A stretch of DNA of 64,000 nucleotides from Imperialibacter roseus. Lineage in GTDB: Bacteria > Bacteroidota > Bacteroidia > Cytophagales > Cyclobacteriaceae. Below the pieces are notes generated by a model. That model was not told where the DNA came from and ran no database searches. It was given only the letters and a program-made list of their open reading frames with translations. Positions 16,032-25,721 of this stretch are shown here, piece by piece. Numbering within the stretch: position 1 is the stretch's first letter; the number at the start of each line of letters is the position of its first letter. The stretch covers positions 2,890,417-2,954,416 of the forward strand of contig NZ_CP136051.1 in assembly GCF_032999765.1 (NCBI RefSeq), read 5' to 3'. Both the position numbers and the translations under genes were made by a program.

Positions 16032-16408
16032 GCCGGTGTCCTTGCCTATTTCGCATTAATCTGATGTTGCCTTACCCCGGCAAAGTACATTTTCTCATGT
16101 GCTGTTCAGAATCTCCGCTCAACACCATAGCACTGAAATCAACTACCCATCTGAGGTACATTTTTTGAACGTTTACACATTGTGAGTGCGCTGGATTTAC
16201 CTCAAATAAGCATTTGGTTGAGTATAAAAATAATACAATTTTTAATTGCAAAAATACATTTACGGAACTTGTGCATTTGACAGGTTTGATAGGCTGGAGG
16301 GGTTCGTTTAAGCCTCTCTAAAATGAAAAAAAGCTTGCATTTCACTGTTGAAATGCCCTTTTTCGTCCGTAGATTAGCGGAGGTTTGATCAATTTTTTCT
16401 CTGTACCT
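16032..16408. other. Intergenic region ahead of the giant T9SS cargo gene
   Basis: This 377-nt gap holds no gene. Its centre (about 16200-16260) is A+T-rich and probably contains the promoter, though no exact TAnnTTTG element stands out. A terminator-like hairpin lies near its right end (16337-16363). Confidence 0.6.
16337..16363 (+). terminator. Hairpin with T-run, terminator or attenuator
   Basis: A perfect 8-bp stem, GCATTTCA (16337-16344) and TGAAATGC (16349-16356), has the tetraloop CTGT and is followed by CCTTTTT. It lies about 305 nt past the upstream gene and only 46 nt before the giant gene's ATG. It may end the upstream transcript, or act as a leader attenuator if the promoter lies to its left. 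Confidence 0.6.
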
Positions 16409-19400
16409 ATGTCAAAATATCACTGGGTCCTTTTTTTAATCTTGTTCGGCTACGATGGTTTTTCCAGAGCCACAGCCCCCATCATCAAAAGCTTTTCTCC
16501 TACCTCTGCCAGAGTTGGGGAGCAGGTCATCATTACTGGCGAAAACTTTGATGACAAATTCAACACCATGCTGGTGTTTGTTGGGGGTGTACCCGCTACA
16601 ATTAAGGATGGAAGTACAACTGAACTGTCGGTTACTGTTCCGCTGGAAGCCAAAATGGGACCGATCATTGTCATCTCTGTGTCTGGCTTGCTGGCAACTT
16701 CCAATGTGAATTTTATTCCGACCTATGCGAATGGCGTCTCAACGATCGACACGAATGCTTTCGGTGCTGAAAATAAAATAACAACGGAAGACAATCCTGA
16801 ACGATTGGAAAGCGCTGATTTTGATAAGGATGGGCTTATTGACCTTCTTTTGACACATTCGGGTGGCGCAATCAGCATTTACCAAAACACCACTAAAAGC
16901 ATTCCTTCGTTCGACGTCTCAAAATTTGCCGTCAATGTCCCTAGCGGTTTCGGGCCAAAAATCCATGATCTTGATGGTGATGGTTTACTTGATATCGTTT
17001 TCTGGGGATCAAGTGCAGTTGCAGGTACCTATTTGGCTTATATGGTCAATAAGAGTACCCCCGGAAAAATAACTTTTGAGGCTGGCTCAACATTCCCTAT
17101 CGAAGGTACACCTAGTATAGGACTCGTACTGTCTGACCTCGATCAGGATGGAAGAGTTGATGTGGCGGCCATGACAAGCAGTACAATCAGTATTTACCTG
17201 AACACAAGTTCAATAGGCAAAATAAGCTTTTCCGGCCCAACAACACTACCTACAGGTGGCGGAGACCTTACAGCAGGTGACTTGAATGATGACGGCCTCC
17301 CGGAATTGATACATGCCGCAGGAGCCAATTTGGAGGTTATCACGAACACCAGTACCCAAGGGAAGCTGACTTTCGATCGGACTGATACTTTTAAACCTAA
17401 CTCATCGGTTGCCATAGTAAAAGCGGCAGATATGGATCAGGATGGCTTTCTGGATATTATTGTGGGCTCTCAGACGCAAACGGCCATTGAAATATTCAGA
17501 AATGCCTACGCCAGCGACGGAAAAATTACATTGGATGAACCTATCGGATTCAATACAGGAGAAGGCTCGTCAAGTTATGGTGACTTCTTTGATGTAGGTG
17601 ATATTAATGGAGACAAGCTACCCGATATCGCCGTTCCCTCAGTGACCGAAGATCGGGTTTTTGTATATGGCAACAAGAGTGAACCAGGCACGATTGCAAT
17701 GAACGAAGTCGTCGTTTTTGCTACCTCGACAGCACCATTTGCTGATCAGTTGGATGATATCGACGGTGACGAAAGACCTGACCTTATCTACACCAATCGA
17801 CAAGCTGAAGGGAAAGGAACGCTGAGCATCAGACTTAATCAGACAGAAGCGACCTCAATAACCACTTCTCTTAGCCCTAGTAGTGCAGAGCCGGGGCAGT
17901 CTATCACTGTGAATTACGTGGTGACCGGAATATTTAATTCAGGTAACAAGTTTACTGCCCAACTCTCAGATAAAAATGGGTCGTTCGCCTCCCCGACTGC
18001 AGTGGCTTCGATTACTTCTCAGTCGTCAGGAAGTATGGGCTTCACTCTTTCGGCGGCGGCTCCGGCAGGTAATTACAAAGTAAGGGTAGTTTCAGATAAC
18101 CCCATTGTTACAAGTAATGCGGCTGACCTGCTCGTCAGCTATGCAGAACCAAGCACCCAAGCCAGTAACATAGTGTTCTCCAATGTCGCTGCCAGTCAAA
18201 TGACCCTTACATGGACAAACGGAAATGGCACCAGCAGATTGGTGATTGTGAAACAGGGAAGTGCCGTCAACTCTAACCCTGTGGATCTCACAAGTTATAC
18301 GGCCAACGCTGTATTTGGCAGCGGCAGCCAAATCGGCACAGGCAATTATGTTGTCTACAAAGGAACAGGTAATACGGTTACAATAAGTAGCCTGACGGCC
18401 GGAAACACTTACCACGTAAGAGTGTACGAATACAGAGGCACAGCGGGCAGCGAAAACTACAAGGTTACGACAGCAACTGGTAACCCCGCCAGTAAGTTAT
18501 TTTCTCCTTTCGTGGTGACAAATACCAATGATTCTGGCGAAGGCTCCCTTCGCTGGGCGATCACCAATGCGAACGGAAGTTCTGGTAAAACTATCTCATT
18601 CAACATCGCCAGCGCCAGCCCATGGACAATAACTCCGGCCACAGCACTTCCCATCATTACTGCCACTACCATCATGGACGCTACCACCCAGCCAGGATGG
18701 AGCAGTACTAATCTGGTGAAAATCCAGGGAAGCGCCAGCATTAGCAACGGTCTCAGCATCAATGCCAACAACTGTGAAGTGTATGGCCTGCACCTCACCG
18801 GTTTTACAGCTTCATCCGGGGCTGGTATTCTTATCAACGCCGGAATATCAGGTGGACAAATTGGCGCACCGTCGAAAGGCAACCTGCTCAATGGAAACCA
18901 ATATGGGGTCTGGAGCAGAGCAAGCAACATTACATTTTATGGTAATAAATTCGGCACTAACACCACGGGAAGCAGCGCCGTCGCAAATACCGACTGCGGC
19001 CTTTATATTTCGGCGGGAGGTAATAACAGAATTGGTGGAGCAGGAATTGGTGAGAGGAACCTGATCTCAGGGAATGGAAACTATGGCATTCGAATCATTA
19101 ATGCCAATAACAATATAATCAAGGGAAATATCATTGGTCTCGACGCTACTGGATTAACGGCGCTGGCAAATGGTATCCGGGGCCTTGAACTTGGCTTTAA
19201 TGTTAGCAATTCATCCAATGGAAATATAGTTGGAGGTTCAGTAGCGGGTGAAGGAAACATAATTTCCGGCAACAGCAGCGTAAATGTCATTATTTTCAAC
19301 GGCTCCAGTAATATCATTAAAGGGAACTCGATTGGAGTGGATATCAATGGAGATATTGTAAGTGCGGGTACCATTCACGGGATCGAACTCATTCCTTTTT

Positions 19401-22400
19401 CTACCAATCCGGTGGTCGACAACAATGTCATCGGAGGCTTTGGCGCAGGGGAAGGAAACATCATCGCCGGACACAGTCAATACGGGGTTTACCTTGATCC
19501 AAAAGGATATGCTGCCAACGGCACAACGAACAGCAATACCATCAGAGGAAATAAGATTTATTGCAATGGCAAGGGGGGGATTGGTTTGAAAGATAATGCA
19601 AATGGATCGATCCTCCCCCCTTCTATTACCAATTACACGACTGGAGCGGGAACCTCCGTGATTTCTGGAAGTTGCGCCTCCTGTTCCACTGGTGACCTGA
19701 TCGATGTATATCGGGATAAGTCAGGATGTCTACCTGGCCAGGGCAATGAATACCTGGGCACCGTATCATTCACATCAGGCTCCTGGTCGCTTGGCAGCCT
19801 TACGCTTTCAGCGGGTGATATCGTGACCGCTCAAGTGACCAACGCAAGTGGCAATACCTCCGAATTTGCCACCACGGCTCCGGAAATAAATGTATTGAAT
19901 GGAGCGACACCTCTTACAGACAATGTTTCTTCGATCGATGTGGGGCAAACATTGCAGGGAAACAGCCTTGATGTGATTTTTACCGTTCAGAACTCCGGGC
20001 TAAGTGCGCTGAATCTCACATTGCCTCTAACCGTGTCGGGAACGGGGTTCACTGTGCACACCCAACCGGCATCATCTGTCGTCAACCCTTTCGCAAGCAC
20101 CACTTTCGTGTTAAGACTAAGTGGGGCAACGGCAGGGACGTTTAGTAATCGCACAGTCACCATTCAAAGTAACGATGCCGACGAAGCAACTTTCACTTTT
20201 CAAGTGACGGGTACCGTCGTTGCTCCAGAAATCAATGTGTACAATGGATCTGACGACACTTCGCCAGCTATCTCCGACGGGCAAGCCACGGCCGTAAGCG
20301 TTGGTAGCACGACATTAGGAGCTGACATTATCAAAACATTCGCTATCAAAAACTCGGGGACAAGCACACTCACCATTTCCAGCATAAGCGTTTCCGGTAC
20401 AGACTATAGTATCAATAGCTCAATTTCTACCATCAATGCGGGAAGCATCGAAACCTTCACAATCACTTTATCGGCTGCAGTTTCCGGATCTTTCGATGCC
20501 CTGGTGACCATTGTGAGCGATGACGCCGATGAAGATCCTTTTACCTTTTCTGTGACAGGGGGCGTTGCCGAACCGGAAATTGATGTCTACGTCGGCAGCG
20601 ATAACAGCGGAATCCTCATCACCGATGAACAAGTGTCGGCAGTTGATGTAGGCTCAGCGGTGCAGGGCAACAATATTACTCAGACCTTCGCTATCGAAAA
20701 TTCGGGCACCAGTGTTCTAAATGTTAGCAGCATTACCGTTTCCGGCGCAGCCTTCAGCGTTGCCAGTTCCATTACGACTATTGCAGGCGGCGGAACCCAA
20801 ACTTTCAGTATTACACTGTCAGGCGTAAATACTGGTAATTTCAACGCCACGGTTACGATCATTAGCGACGACGCTAATGAAAACCCGTTCACCTTTCCGG
20901 TAACTGGCACAATCACCTTCCCCGAGATCAACGTCTTCGATGGTGCCACAGACGTCTCACCATCAATTACCGATTCGCAAGTGACCGCAATCAATTTTGG
21001 TAGTGCGGTACAAGGAAGCGAGATCATAAGAACCTTTGCCATTAAGAATTCGGGGACGAGCATACTCAATGTCAGCGGCATCACCGTTTCAGGCACCGAC
21101 TACAGTGTAAACAGTTCCATCTCAACGATCGCTGCGAATGCAACGGAAACCTTCACTGTCAGCCTCGCAGGTACCAACACAGGCAACTTCGGTGCTACCG
21201 TCACCATCACAAGCGACGATGCTGATGAAAGCGATTTCACTTTCCCCGTGACTGGCACAATCACCTTCCCTGAGATCAACGTCTTCGATGGTGCCACAGA
21301 CGTCTCACCAGCAATTACCGATGCACAAGTGACCGCAATCAACTTTGGTAGTGCGGTACAAGGAAGCGAGATCATAAGAACCTTTGCCATTAAGAATTCG
21401 GGAACGAGCGTACTTAATGTCAGCGGCGTCACCGTTTCAGGCACCGACTACAGCGTAAACAGCACCATCTCAACGGTTGCTGCGAATGCAACGGAAACCT
21501 TCACTGTCAGCCTCTCAGGCGCCAACACAGGCAACTTCAGTGCCCCCGTAACCATCACAAGCGACGATGCAGATGAAAATCCGTTTACCTTTCCGATAAC
21601 TGGCACCATCACCTACCCGGAAATAAACGTGTTTGCTGGTAATGACAAAACGGCGTCAGCTATTTCCGATGACCAAACAGAACCAATTAGTTTTGAACCC
21701 ACCGTTAAAGGGATTGACGTGTCCAGAACTTTCACTATTGAGAATACCGGCACCAGTGCTCTTAACATAAGTAGTGTGACTGTTTCCGGGTCAGATTTCA
21801 GTGTTTCAAGTGCCATTACTTCCGTCGCAACAAATGCATCAGCCAACTTTAGCATAACCCTTTCAGGGGCAAATGCGGGCACCTTCAATGCCACAGTCAC
21901 GATTGCGTCTGACGATGCGGATGAAAATCCATTCACCTTCCCCATCACCGGAACGGTCACATATCCTGAGATCAATGTCTTCGCCGGCACGGACAATTCG
22001 GCCACCATGATCACAGATGGTCAAACCTCTGCTGTAGAGTTTGGTAGTGCAGTGCAGGGCAATCCGATTACCCGTACTTTTGCCATACAAAATGCCGGCA
22101 CCAGTGTACTCACCGTTAGCGGTATAAACTTGTCCGGTACTGATTTCAGCGTTTCCAATACCGTTACCAGCGTTGCTGCTGGCGCTACGGAGACATTCAC
22201 CGTCACACTGTCGGGGGACAACACCGGAAACTTTAGCGCCGATGTGACCATCGGCAGCGACAATAGTGGCGACAATTCATTTACCTTCCCGATTACTGGC
22301 TCTATCACCTATCCCAACATTGAAGTGTTTGCCGGAGAGGACAATTCGGCAGAAGCAATATCTGATGAACAAGCCACTCCGGTTAGCTTCGGAAGTGCTG

Positions 22401-23992
22401 TGCAGGGAAATAATATCGCCAGAACATTTGCCATTGAAAACACAGGTACGAGTACACTAACCATCAGCGAGGTCACCGTTTCAGGTACTGGTTACAGCGT
22501 GACCAATGCTATTACTGCTATTGCCGCTGGAGCTACCGAGACGTTCACCGTTATGCTTTCGGGAACGGATACCGGCACTTTTGATGGGGTCGTAACGATT
22601 ACAAGCGATGATGCAGATGAAAGCCCGTTCACTTTCCCGGTAAGCGGAACTATCACCTTCCCTGAAATCAACGTCTTTGCAGGGACGGGCAACACAGCTC
22701 CTGCTATTCTCAACGGTCAGTCGACACCTGTAGACTTTGGCAGTGGAGCAGAGGGGAGCGAGATTTCTCAGGCTTTTGCCATTGAAAATACCGGCACCAG
22801 CAACCTCAACATCAGCGCCATTACCGTCGACGGCACAGATTTCAGTGTCAGCAGCACCATCGCCAGTATCTCACCAGGAAACACCGAAATATTTACAGTG
22901 ACCCTTTCGGGCACCAATGCAGGCTTGTTCAATGCCTCTGTTACTATCATCAGCGACGACCTGGATGAAAGCTCTTTTACATTCCCCATAACCGGCGAAA
23001 TATTATCTGGAGTGCCGCTGGTGCCCGAAATAGAAATATTTGTGGGAAGCAGCGACACCGGCACAAGCATAACTGATGGACAATCCACCGCTATTGAAAT
23101 GGGAATTACCGAACAAGGTGTCGACCTATCAGCGGTCTTTACGATCAAAAACACAGGAAATTCTGCGCTCGAAATCACGGGCATCACCTCTTCAAGTGAA
23201 GTATTCAGTATTTCTTCATCTGTAACTAGCATACTGCCTGGAACAACCGGGCAGTTTACGGTGGTAATGGACGCCTCGGCGGGGGGAAATTTCACTACAA
23301 CTATTTCTATCACCAGCAATGATGAAGACGAAGCAGCTTTTGAGTTCTCGATCAATGGAAAAGTTGAATTTGAAGAGATGCAGGTAATAGAGGAAAGCAA
23401 CAACAAGCTGATCACTTCCAACACGACAGTAAACCTGGGTACCACTCAGTTTGGAGATCCTATTTCCAAAGTATTTTTTATCACCAACCCGTCAGAAAGT
23501 GAAACCTTGATTATTCACTCCGTTGAAATCACGGGTGACGAATTTGAGGTGGCGCAGGTGCCAGAAACCGTTGAGATTGGCGAAACAGGCCTGCTTGAGG
23601 TGGTGCTTCGGGCAACTGCCGAGGGAAGGTTTTCGGGTACGGTGACAATCAAAAGCAACTTCGCAGATTTCGTTTTTGACGTGTCGGGTGAGGTTGGACC
23701 GAGAAACAAAACCATTCATGTCTTTAACGTGCTTACCCCCAATGGCGATGGAAAACATGACTTCCTGAAGATTGAGCGAATTACCGAATACGCAAATAAT
23801 TCAGTATCCATTTTCACCAAGGCAGGTAAACTAGTGTATCAGGCTGACAGGTATGACAACATAGACATCAAATTTGAAGGCAATGGAAATGTTGGCAGCA
23901 ACCAGGCCTTGGATGCTGGCACTTATTATTACCTGATCAAACTGGAGCGTGGTAAAAATGAATCCGGGTTCATTCAGCTACTAAGAGATTAA
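16409..23992 (+). CDS. Giant secreted multi-domain protein with T9SS type B sorting domain
   Basis: 2,527 residues from the ATG at 16409; a TTG at 16385 would add eight residues before the signal peptide (MSKYHWVLFLILFGYDGFS). In order: an IPT/TIG Ig-like domain (about 25-105); FG-GAP/VCBS propeller repeats with DxDxDG-type calcium loops such as DFDKDGLIDLL and DLDGDGLLDIV (120-480); two further Ig/FN3-like domains (490-690); a right-handed parallel beta-helix rich in NxIxGN motifs (695-1060); and about eleven Hydin-like (choice-of-anchor D) Ig repeats, mostly 116 residues each (1158-2430). A type B gliding-motility (CHU_C) C-terminal domain (VFNVLTPNGDGKHDFLKI) ends the protein. It should be exported by Sec, crossed by T9SS and held at the surface as an adhesin or polymer-binding protein. 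The PorP/SprF gene follows 2 nt later. Confidence 0.92.
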   Translation: MSKYHWVLFLILFGYDGFSRATAPIIKSFSPTSARVGEQVIITGENFDDKFNTMLVFVGGVPATIKDGSTTELSVTVPLEAKMGPIIVISVSGLLATSNVNFIPTYANGVSTIDTNAFGAENKITTEDNPERLESADFDKDGLIDLLLTHSGGAISIYQNTTKSIPSFDVSKFAVNVPSGFGPKIHDLDGDGLLDIVFWGSSAVAGTYLAYMVNKSTPGKITFEAGSTFPIEGTPSIGLVLSDLDQDGRVDVAAMTSSTISIYLNTSSIGKISFSGPTTLPTGGGDLTAGDLNDDGLPELIHAAGANLEVITNTSTQGKLTFDRTDTFKPNSSVAIVKAADMDQDGFLDIIVGSQTQTAIEIFRNAYASDGKITLDEPIGFNTGEGSSSYGDFFDVGDINGDKLPDIAVPSVTEDRVFVYGNKSEPGTIAMNEVVVFATSTAPFADQLDDIDGDERPDLIYTNRQAEGKGTLSIRLNQTEATSITTSLSPSSAEPGQSITVNYVVTGIFNSGNKFTAQLSDKNGSFASPTAVASITSQSSGSMGFTLSAAAPAGNYKVRVVSDNPIVTSNAADLLVSYAEPSTQASNIVFSNVAASQMTLTWTNGNGTSRLVIVKQGSAVNSNPVDLTSYTANAVFGSGSQIGTGNYVVYKGTGNTVTISSLTAGNTYHVRVYEYRGTAGSENYKVTTATGNPASKLFSPFVVTNTNDSGEGSLRWAITNANGSSGKTISFNIASASPWTITPATALPIITATTIMDATTQPGWSSTNLVKIQGSASISNGLSINANNCEVYGLHLTGFTASSGAGILINAGISGGQIGAPSKGNLLNGNQYGVWSRASNITFYGNKFGTNTTGSSAVANTDCGLYISAGGNNRIGGAGIGERNLISGNGNYGIRIINANNNIIKGNIIGLDATGLTALANGIRGLELGFNVSNSSNGNIVGGSVAGEGNIISGNSSVNVIIFNGSSNIIKGNSIGVDINGDIVSAGTIHGIELIPFSTNPVVDNNVIGGFGAGEGNIIAGHSQYGVYLDPKGYAANGTTNSNTIRGNKIYCNGKGGIGLKDNANGSILPPSITNYTTGAGTSVISGSCASCSTGDLIDVYRDKSGCLPGQGNEYLGTVSFTSGSWSLGSLTLSAGDIVTAQVTNASGNTSEFATTAPEINVLNGATPLTDNVSSIDVGQTLQGNSLDVIFTVQNSGLSALNLTLPLTVSGTGFTVHTQPASSVVNPFASTTFVLRLSGATAGTFSNRTVTIQSNDADEATFTFQVTGTVVAPEINVYNGSDDTSPAISDGQATAVSVGSTTLGADIIKTFAIKNSGTSTLTISSISVSGTDYSINSSISTINAGSIETFTITLSAAVSGSFDALVTIVSDDADEDPFTFSVTGGVAEPEIDVYVGSDNSGILITDEQVSAVDVGSAVQGNNITQTFAIENSGTSVLNVSSITVSGAAFSVASSITTIAGGGTQTFSITLSGVNTGNFNATVTIISDDANENPFTFPVTGTITFPEINVFDGATDVSPSITDSQVTAINFGSAVQGSEIIRTFAIKNSGTSILNVSGITVSGTDYSVNSSISTIAANATETFTVSLAGTNTGNFGATVTITSDDADESDFTFPVTGTITFPEINVFDGATDVSPAITDAQVTAINFGSAVQGSEIIRTFAIKNSGTSVLNVSGVTVSGTDYSVNSTISTVAANATETFTVSLSGANTGNFSAPVTITSDDADENPFTFPITGTITYPEINVFAGNDKTASAISDDQTEPISFEPTVKGIDVSRTFTIENTGTSALNISSVTVSGSDFSVSSAITSVATNASANFSITLSGANAGTFNATVTIASDDADENPFTFPITGTVTYPEINVFAGTDNSATMITDGQTSAVEFGSAVQGNPITRTFAIQNAGTSVLTVSGINLSGTDFSVSNTVTSVAAGATETFTVTLSGDNTGNFSADVTIGSDNSGDNSFTFPITGSITYPNIEVFAGEDNSAEAISDEQATPVSFGSAVQGNNIARTFAIENTGTSTLTISEVTVSGTGYSVTNAITAIAAGATETFTVMLSGTDTGTFDGVVTITSDDADESPFTFPVSGTITFPEINVFAGTGNTAPAILNGQSTPVDFGSGAEGSEISQAFAIENTGTSNLNISAITVDGTDFSVSSTIASISPGNTEIFTVTLSGTNAGLFNASVTIISDDLDESSFTFPITGEILSGVPLVPEIEIFVGSSDTGTSITDGQSTAIEMGITEQGVDLSAVFTIKNTGNSALEITGITSSSEVFSISSSVTSILPGTTGQFTVVMDASAGGNFTTTISITSNDEDEAAFEFSINGKVEFEEMQVIEESNNKLITSNTTVNLGTTQFGDPISKVFFITNPSESETLIIHSVEITGDEFEVAQVPETVEIGETGLLEVVLRATAEGRFSGTVTIKSNFADFVFDVSGEVGPRNKTIHVFNVLTPNGDGKHDFLKIERITEYANNSVSIFTKAGKLVYQADRYDNIDIKFEGNGNVGSNQALDAGTYYYLIKLERGKNESGFIQLLRD
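19880..23371 (+). repeat. Tandem Hydin-like Ig repeats, 348-bp period
   Basis: Ten clear in-frame copies begin at PEIN/PEID motifs at 19880, 20225, 20573, 20921, 21269, 21617, 21965, 22313, 22661 and 23024; a divergent eleventh follows. Seven consecutive copies are spaced exactly 348 bp (116 residues). Copies at 20921 and 21269 are nearly identical in DNA, which indicates recent duplication or gene conversion. Confidence 0.9.
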
Positions 23993-23994
23993 AT

Positions 23995-24900
23995 ATGAAC
24001 AGATACTTCTACTTATTTTTAATCTTACTTGTAGCGGGGCGTTGTTTTGGACAGAATGTAGTACCGTATAGCCTGTATCTGATGAATCAATCGGCTCTGA
24101 ACCCCGCTTATATTGGCGTGAACAACCTGGCCAATGTTACAGCGATGTCGAGGAAACAATGGCTTGGTATCGATGGGTCTCCCCTCACCACTACGTTAAT
24201 GGGATCGAGCACCATTTCCATGCATAGTGCCGCCGGCTTGCGGCTGATGAGTGATAGTTATGGTATTAATACCGACACTGAAGTGATCGCCAACTATGCC
24301 TATCATATCAATTTCGACGATGACCATAACCTCTCGTTTGGTCTTCAGGGTGGTTTCCTTTCCTCCACCATTAACTATTCTAAGTTAGATGTCGACGTCT
24401 TTGACGACCCGTCGGTAGGCACTGGCAAGCAGTCAGAGTTTACGCCAAGTTTTGGCTTTGGTGCCATGTACAAGTCAAACTTCTTCTATCTGGGCGTGGC
24501 TGTTCCTCAGGTAACTAATTCCAATTTGCAAACCAATGGCGTCCAAACACGGAACCTGTATCAAAGTTATAACGTAACCGGCGGGTTCATCATCACCACT
24601 GTCCGAACCGTAAAAATTAAACCCTCTTTTCTGGTCAGCTATTCTCACAACGACCTCCTGGTGGATTTGAACGGCCAGGTGCTCATCGACGAAAAGATAT
24701 GGCTGGGTGCCTCCATCAGAAACTTTGGTGCTGGTGGAGTGAATATCCTATTCACAGAAAACAATATGTTTCACTTTGGCTACTCCTTCCAATTTCCGTT
24801 CAACGAACTGGCTACTGTAGGGTATGGAACACATGAAGTGATTATCTCTGCTGACCTCAAGCTTGGCAAAAGACATGACCTTTCCGGTCGGTATTTCTGA
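23995..24900 (+). CDS. PorP/SprF family type IX secretion membrane protein
   Basis: 301 residues with a signal peptide ending near residue 20 (GRCFGQ). The family pattern is clear: NVVPYSLYLMNQSALNPAYIG, then a series of amphipathic strands ending in ADLKLGKRHDLSGRYF, forming an outer-membrane beta-barrel. PorP/SprF-like proteins are typically encoded directly behind T9SS type B cargo and are needed for its surface attachment, as SprF is for SprB. Here the gene starts 2 nt after the giant cargo gene, so the two form an operon and the partner is evident. Confidence 0.93.
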   Translation: MNRYFYLFLILLVAGRCFGQNVVPYSLYLMNQSALNPAYIGVNNLANVTAMSRKQWLGIDGSPLTTTLMGSSTISMHSAAGLRLMSDSYGINTDTEVIANYAYHINFDDDHNLSFGLQGGFLSSTINYSKLDVDVFDDPSVGTGKQSEFTPSFGFGAMYKSNFFYLGVAVPQVTNSNLQTNGVQTRNLYQSYNVTGGFIITTVRTVKIKPSFLVSYSHNDLLVDLNGQVLIDEKIWLGASIRNFGAGGVNILFTENNMFHFGYSFQFPFNELATVGYGTHEVIISADLKLGKRHDLSGRYF

Positions 24901-25166
24901 TTAATGGATGTGTTGGCTGTTGTGCCAAAACCATGTAGAAGAACCGAACGTCGTCCGTTTGTCCACCAGGACTGGCGCCAAGCCAAATTCAGTTTTATAG
25001 TTTCGGAGCAATCGAAAAATCTCCTTGTCATGCAAATTTGTATGCTATCGTGCACCTGAGACATAATGGCTTTCTAGTCAATTAGCTTTACTTTTAGTGT
25101 CCGCCCGTCATCTGGCGACGCCGATGTTTAACCAAAAAAGAAATTCAGGACAAGACAAATAGAGAC

Positions 25167-25604
25167 ATGGACGAAACTGATCCCCGAACGCTGCCTATCT
25201 TCAAAAAAGGACAAGAAATACTCGAAACGGTCCGACTTATCGGAAATCTGATTCCTGAGGACAACGAGGTGTTGCAGGACATCAAGGGCCATATGCTGTC
25301 GGATGCGGCTTTGCTCACAGTGAAAGTAGCTGGGGCGGAAGCAGGCGACCTTTACGACATCAGAATGGAAGCAGCGGCCATTATCCGAAAAGCAGCCAGA
25401 GACTTAATGGTGCAAAACCACAGTCTCGACATGTATGGGTTCAAAGAAGTGCGGTATTACCAACTGGTGCGGGACCTGATTGAAGAATACCGGCTGCTTT
25501 TCATCGATTGGGTTGCCGGGTTTGACACCAGCAATTATATCATCGACCAATGGGGCTTGTTCAATCCCCCCGGGAAGGGGCCGTTTGACGAAGATGATGA
25601 TTAA
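25167..25604 (+). CDS. Conserved hypothetical helical protein
   Basis: 145 residues, soluble, acidic and predicted all-helical, with no signal peptide, cysteine pair or known motif. The middle segment (SDAALLTVKVAGAEAGDLYDIR, EAAAIIRKAARDLMVQ) and the C-terminal WVAGFDTSNYIIDQWGLFNP look conserved in style, but I do not recognise the family. It stands alone between a T9SS gene pair and a serine hydrolase. The 266-nt region before it holds no recognisable gene. Confidence 0.75.
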   Translation: MDETDPRTLPIFKKGQEILETVRLIGNLIPEDNEVLQDIKGHMLSDAALLTVKVAGAEAGDLYDIRMEAAAIIRKAARDLMVQNHSLDMYGFKEVRYYQLVRDLIEEYRLLFIDWVAGFDTSNYIIDQWGLFNPPGKGPFDEDDD

Positions 25605-25721
25605 TCGCTAATGCTGGTTCTTTCATTCTTATATCCTCAAAAAAAGACGCTCCAAACCAATAGCCATCACCATGGCGTAATCCCGAATAATCAATTAAAT
25701 TGAGAGGATAAACCTAAACCC

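Noticed and set aside
19880-23371. Regularly spaced repeats that might suggest a CRISPR-like array
   Set aside because: The 348-bp units are in frame and encode Ig domains of one protein; there are no short identical repeats with unique spacers and no cas genes in the window.
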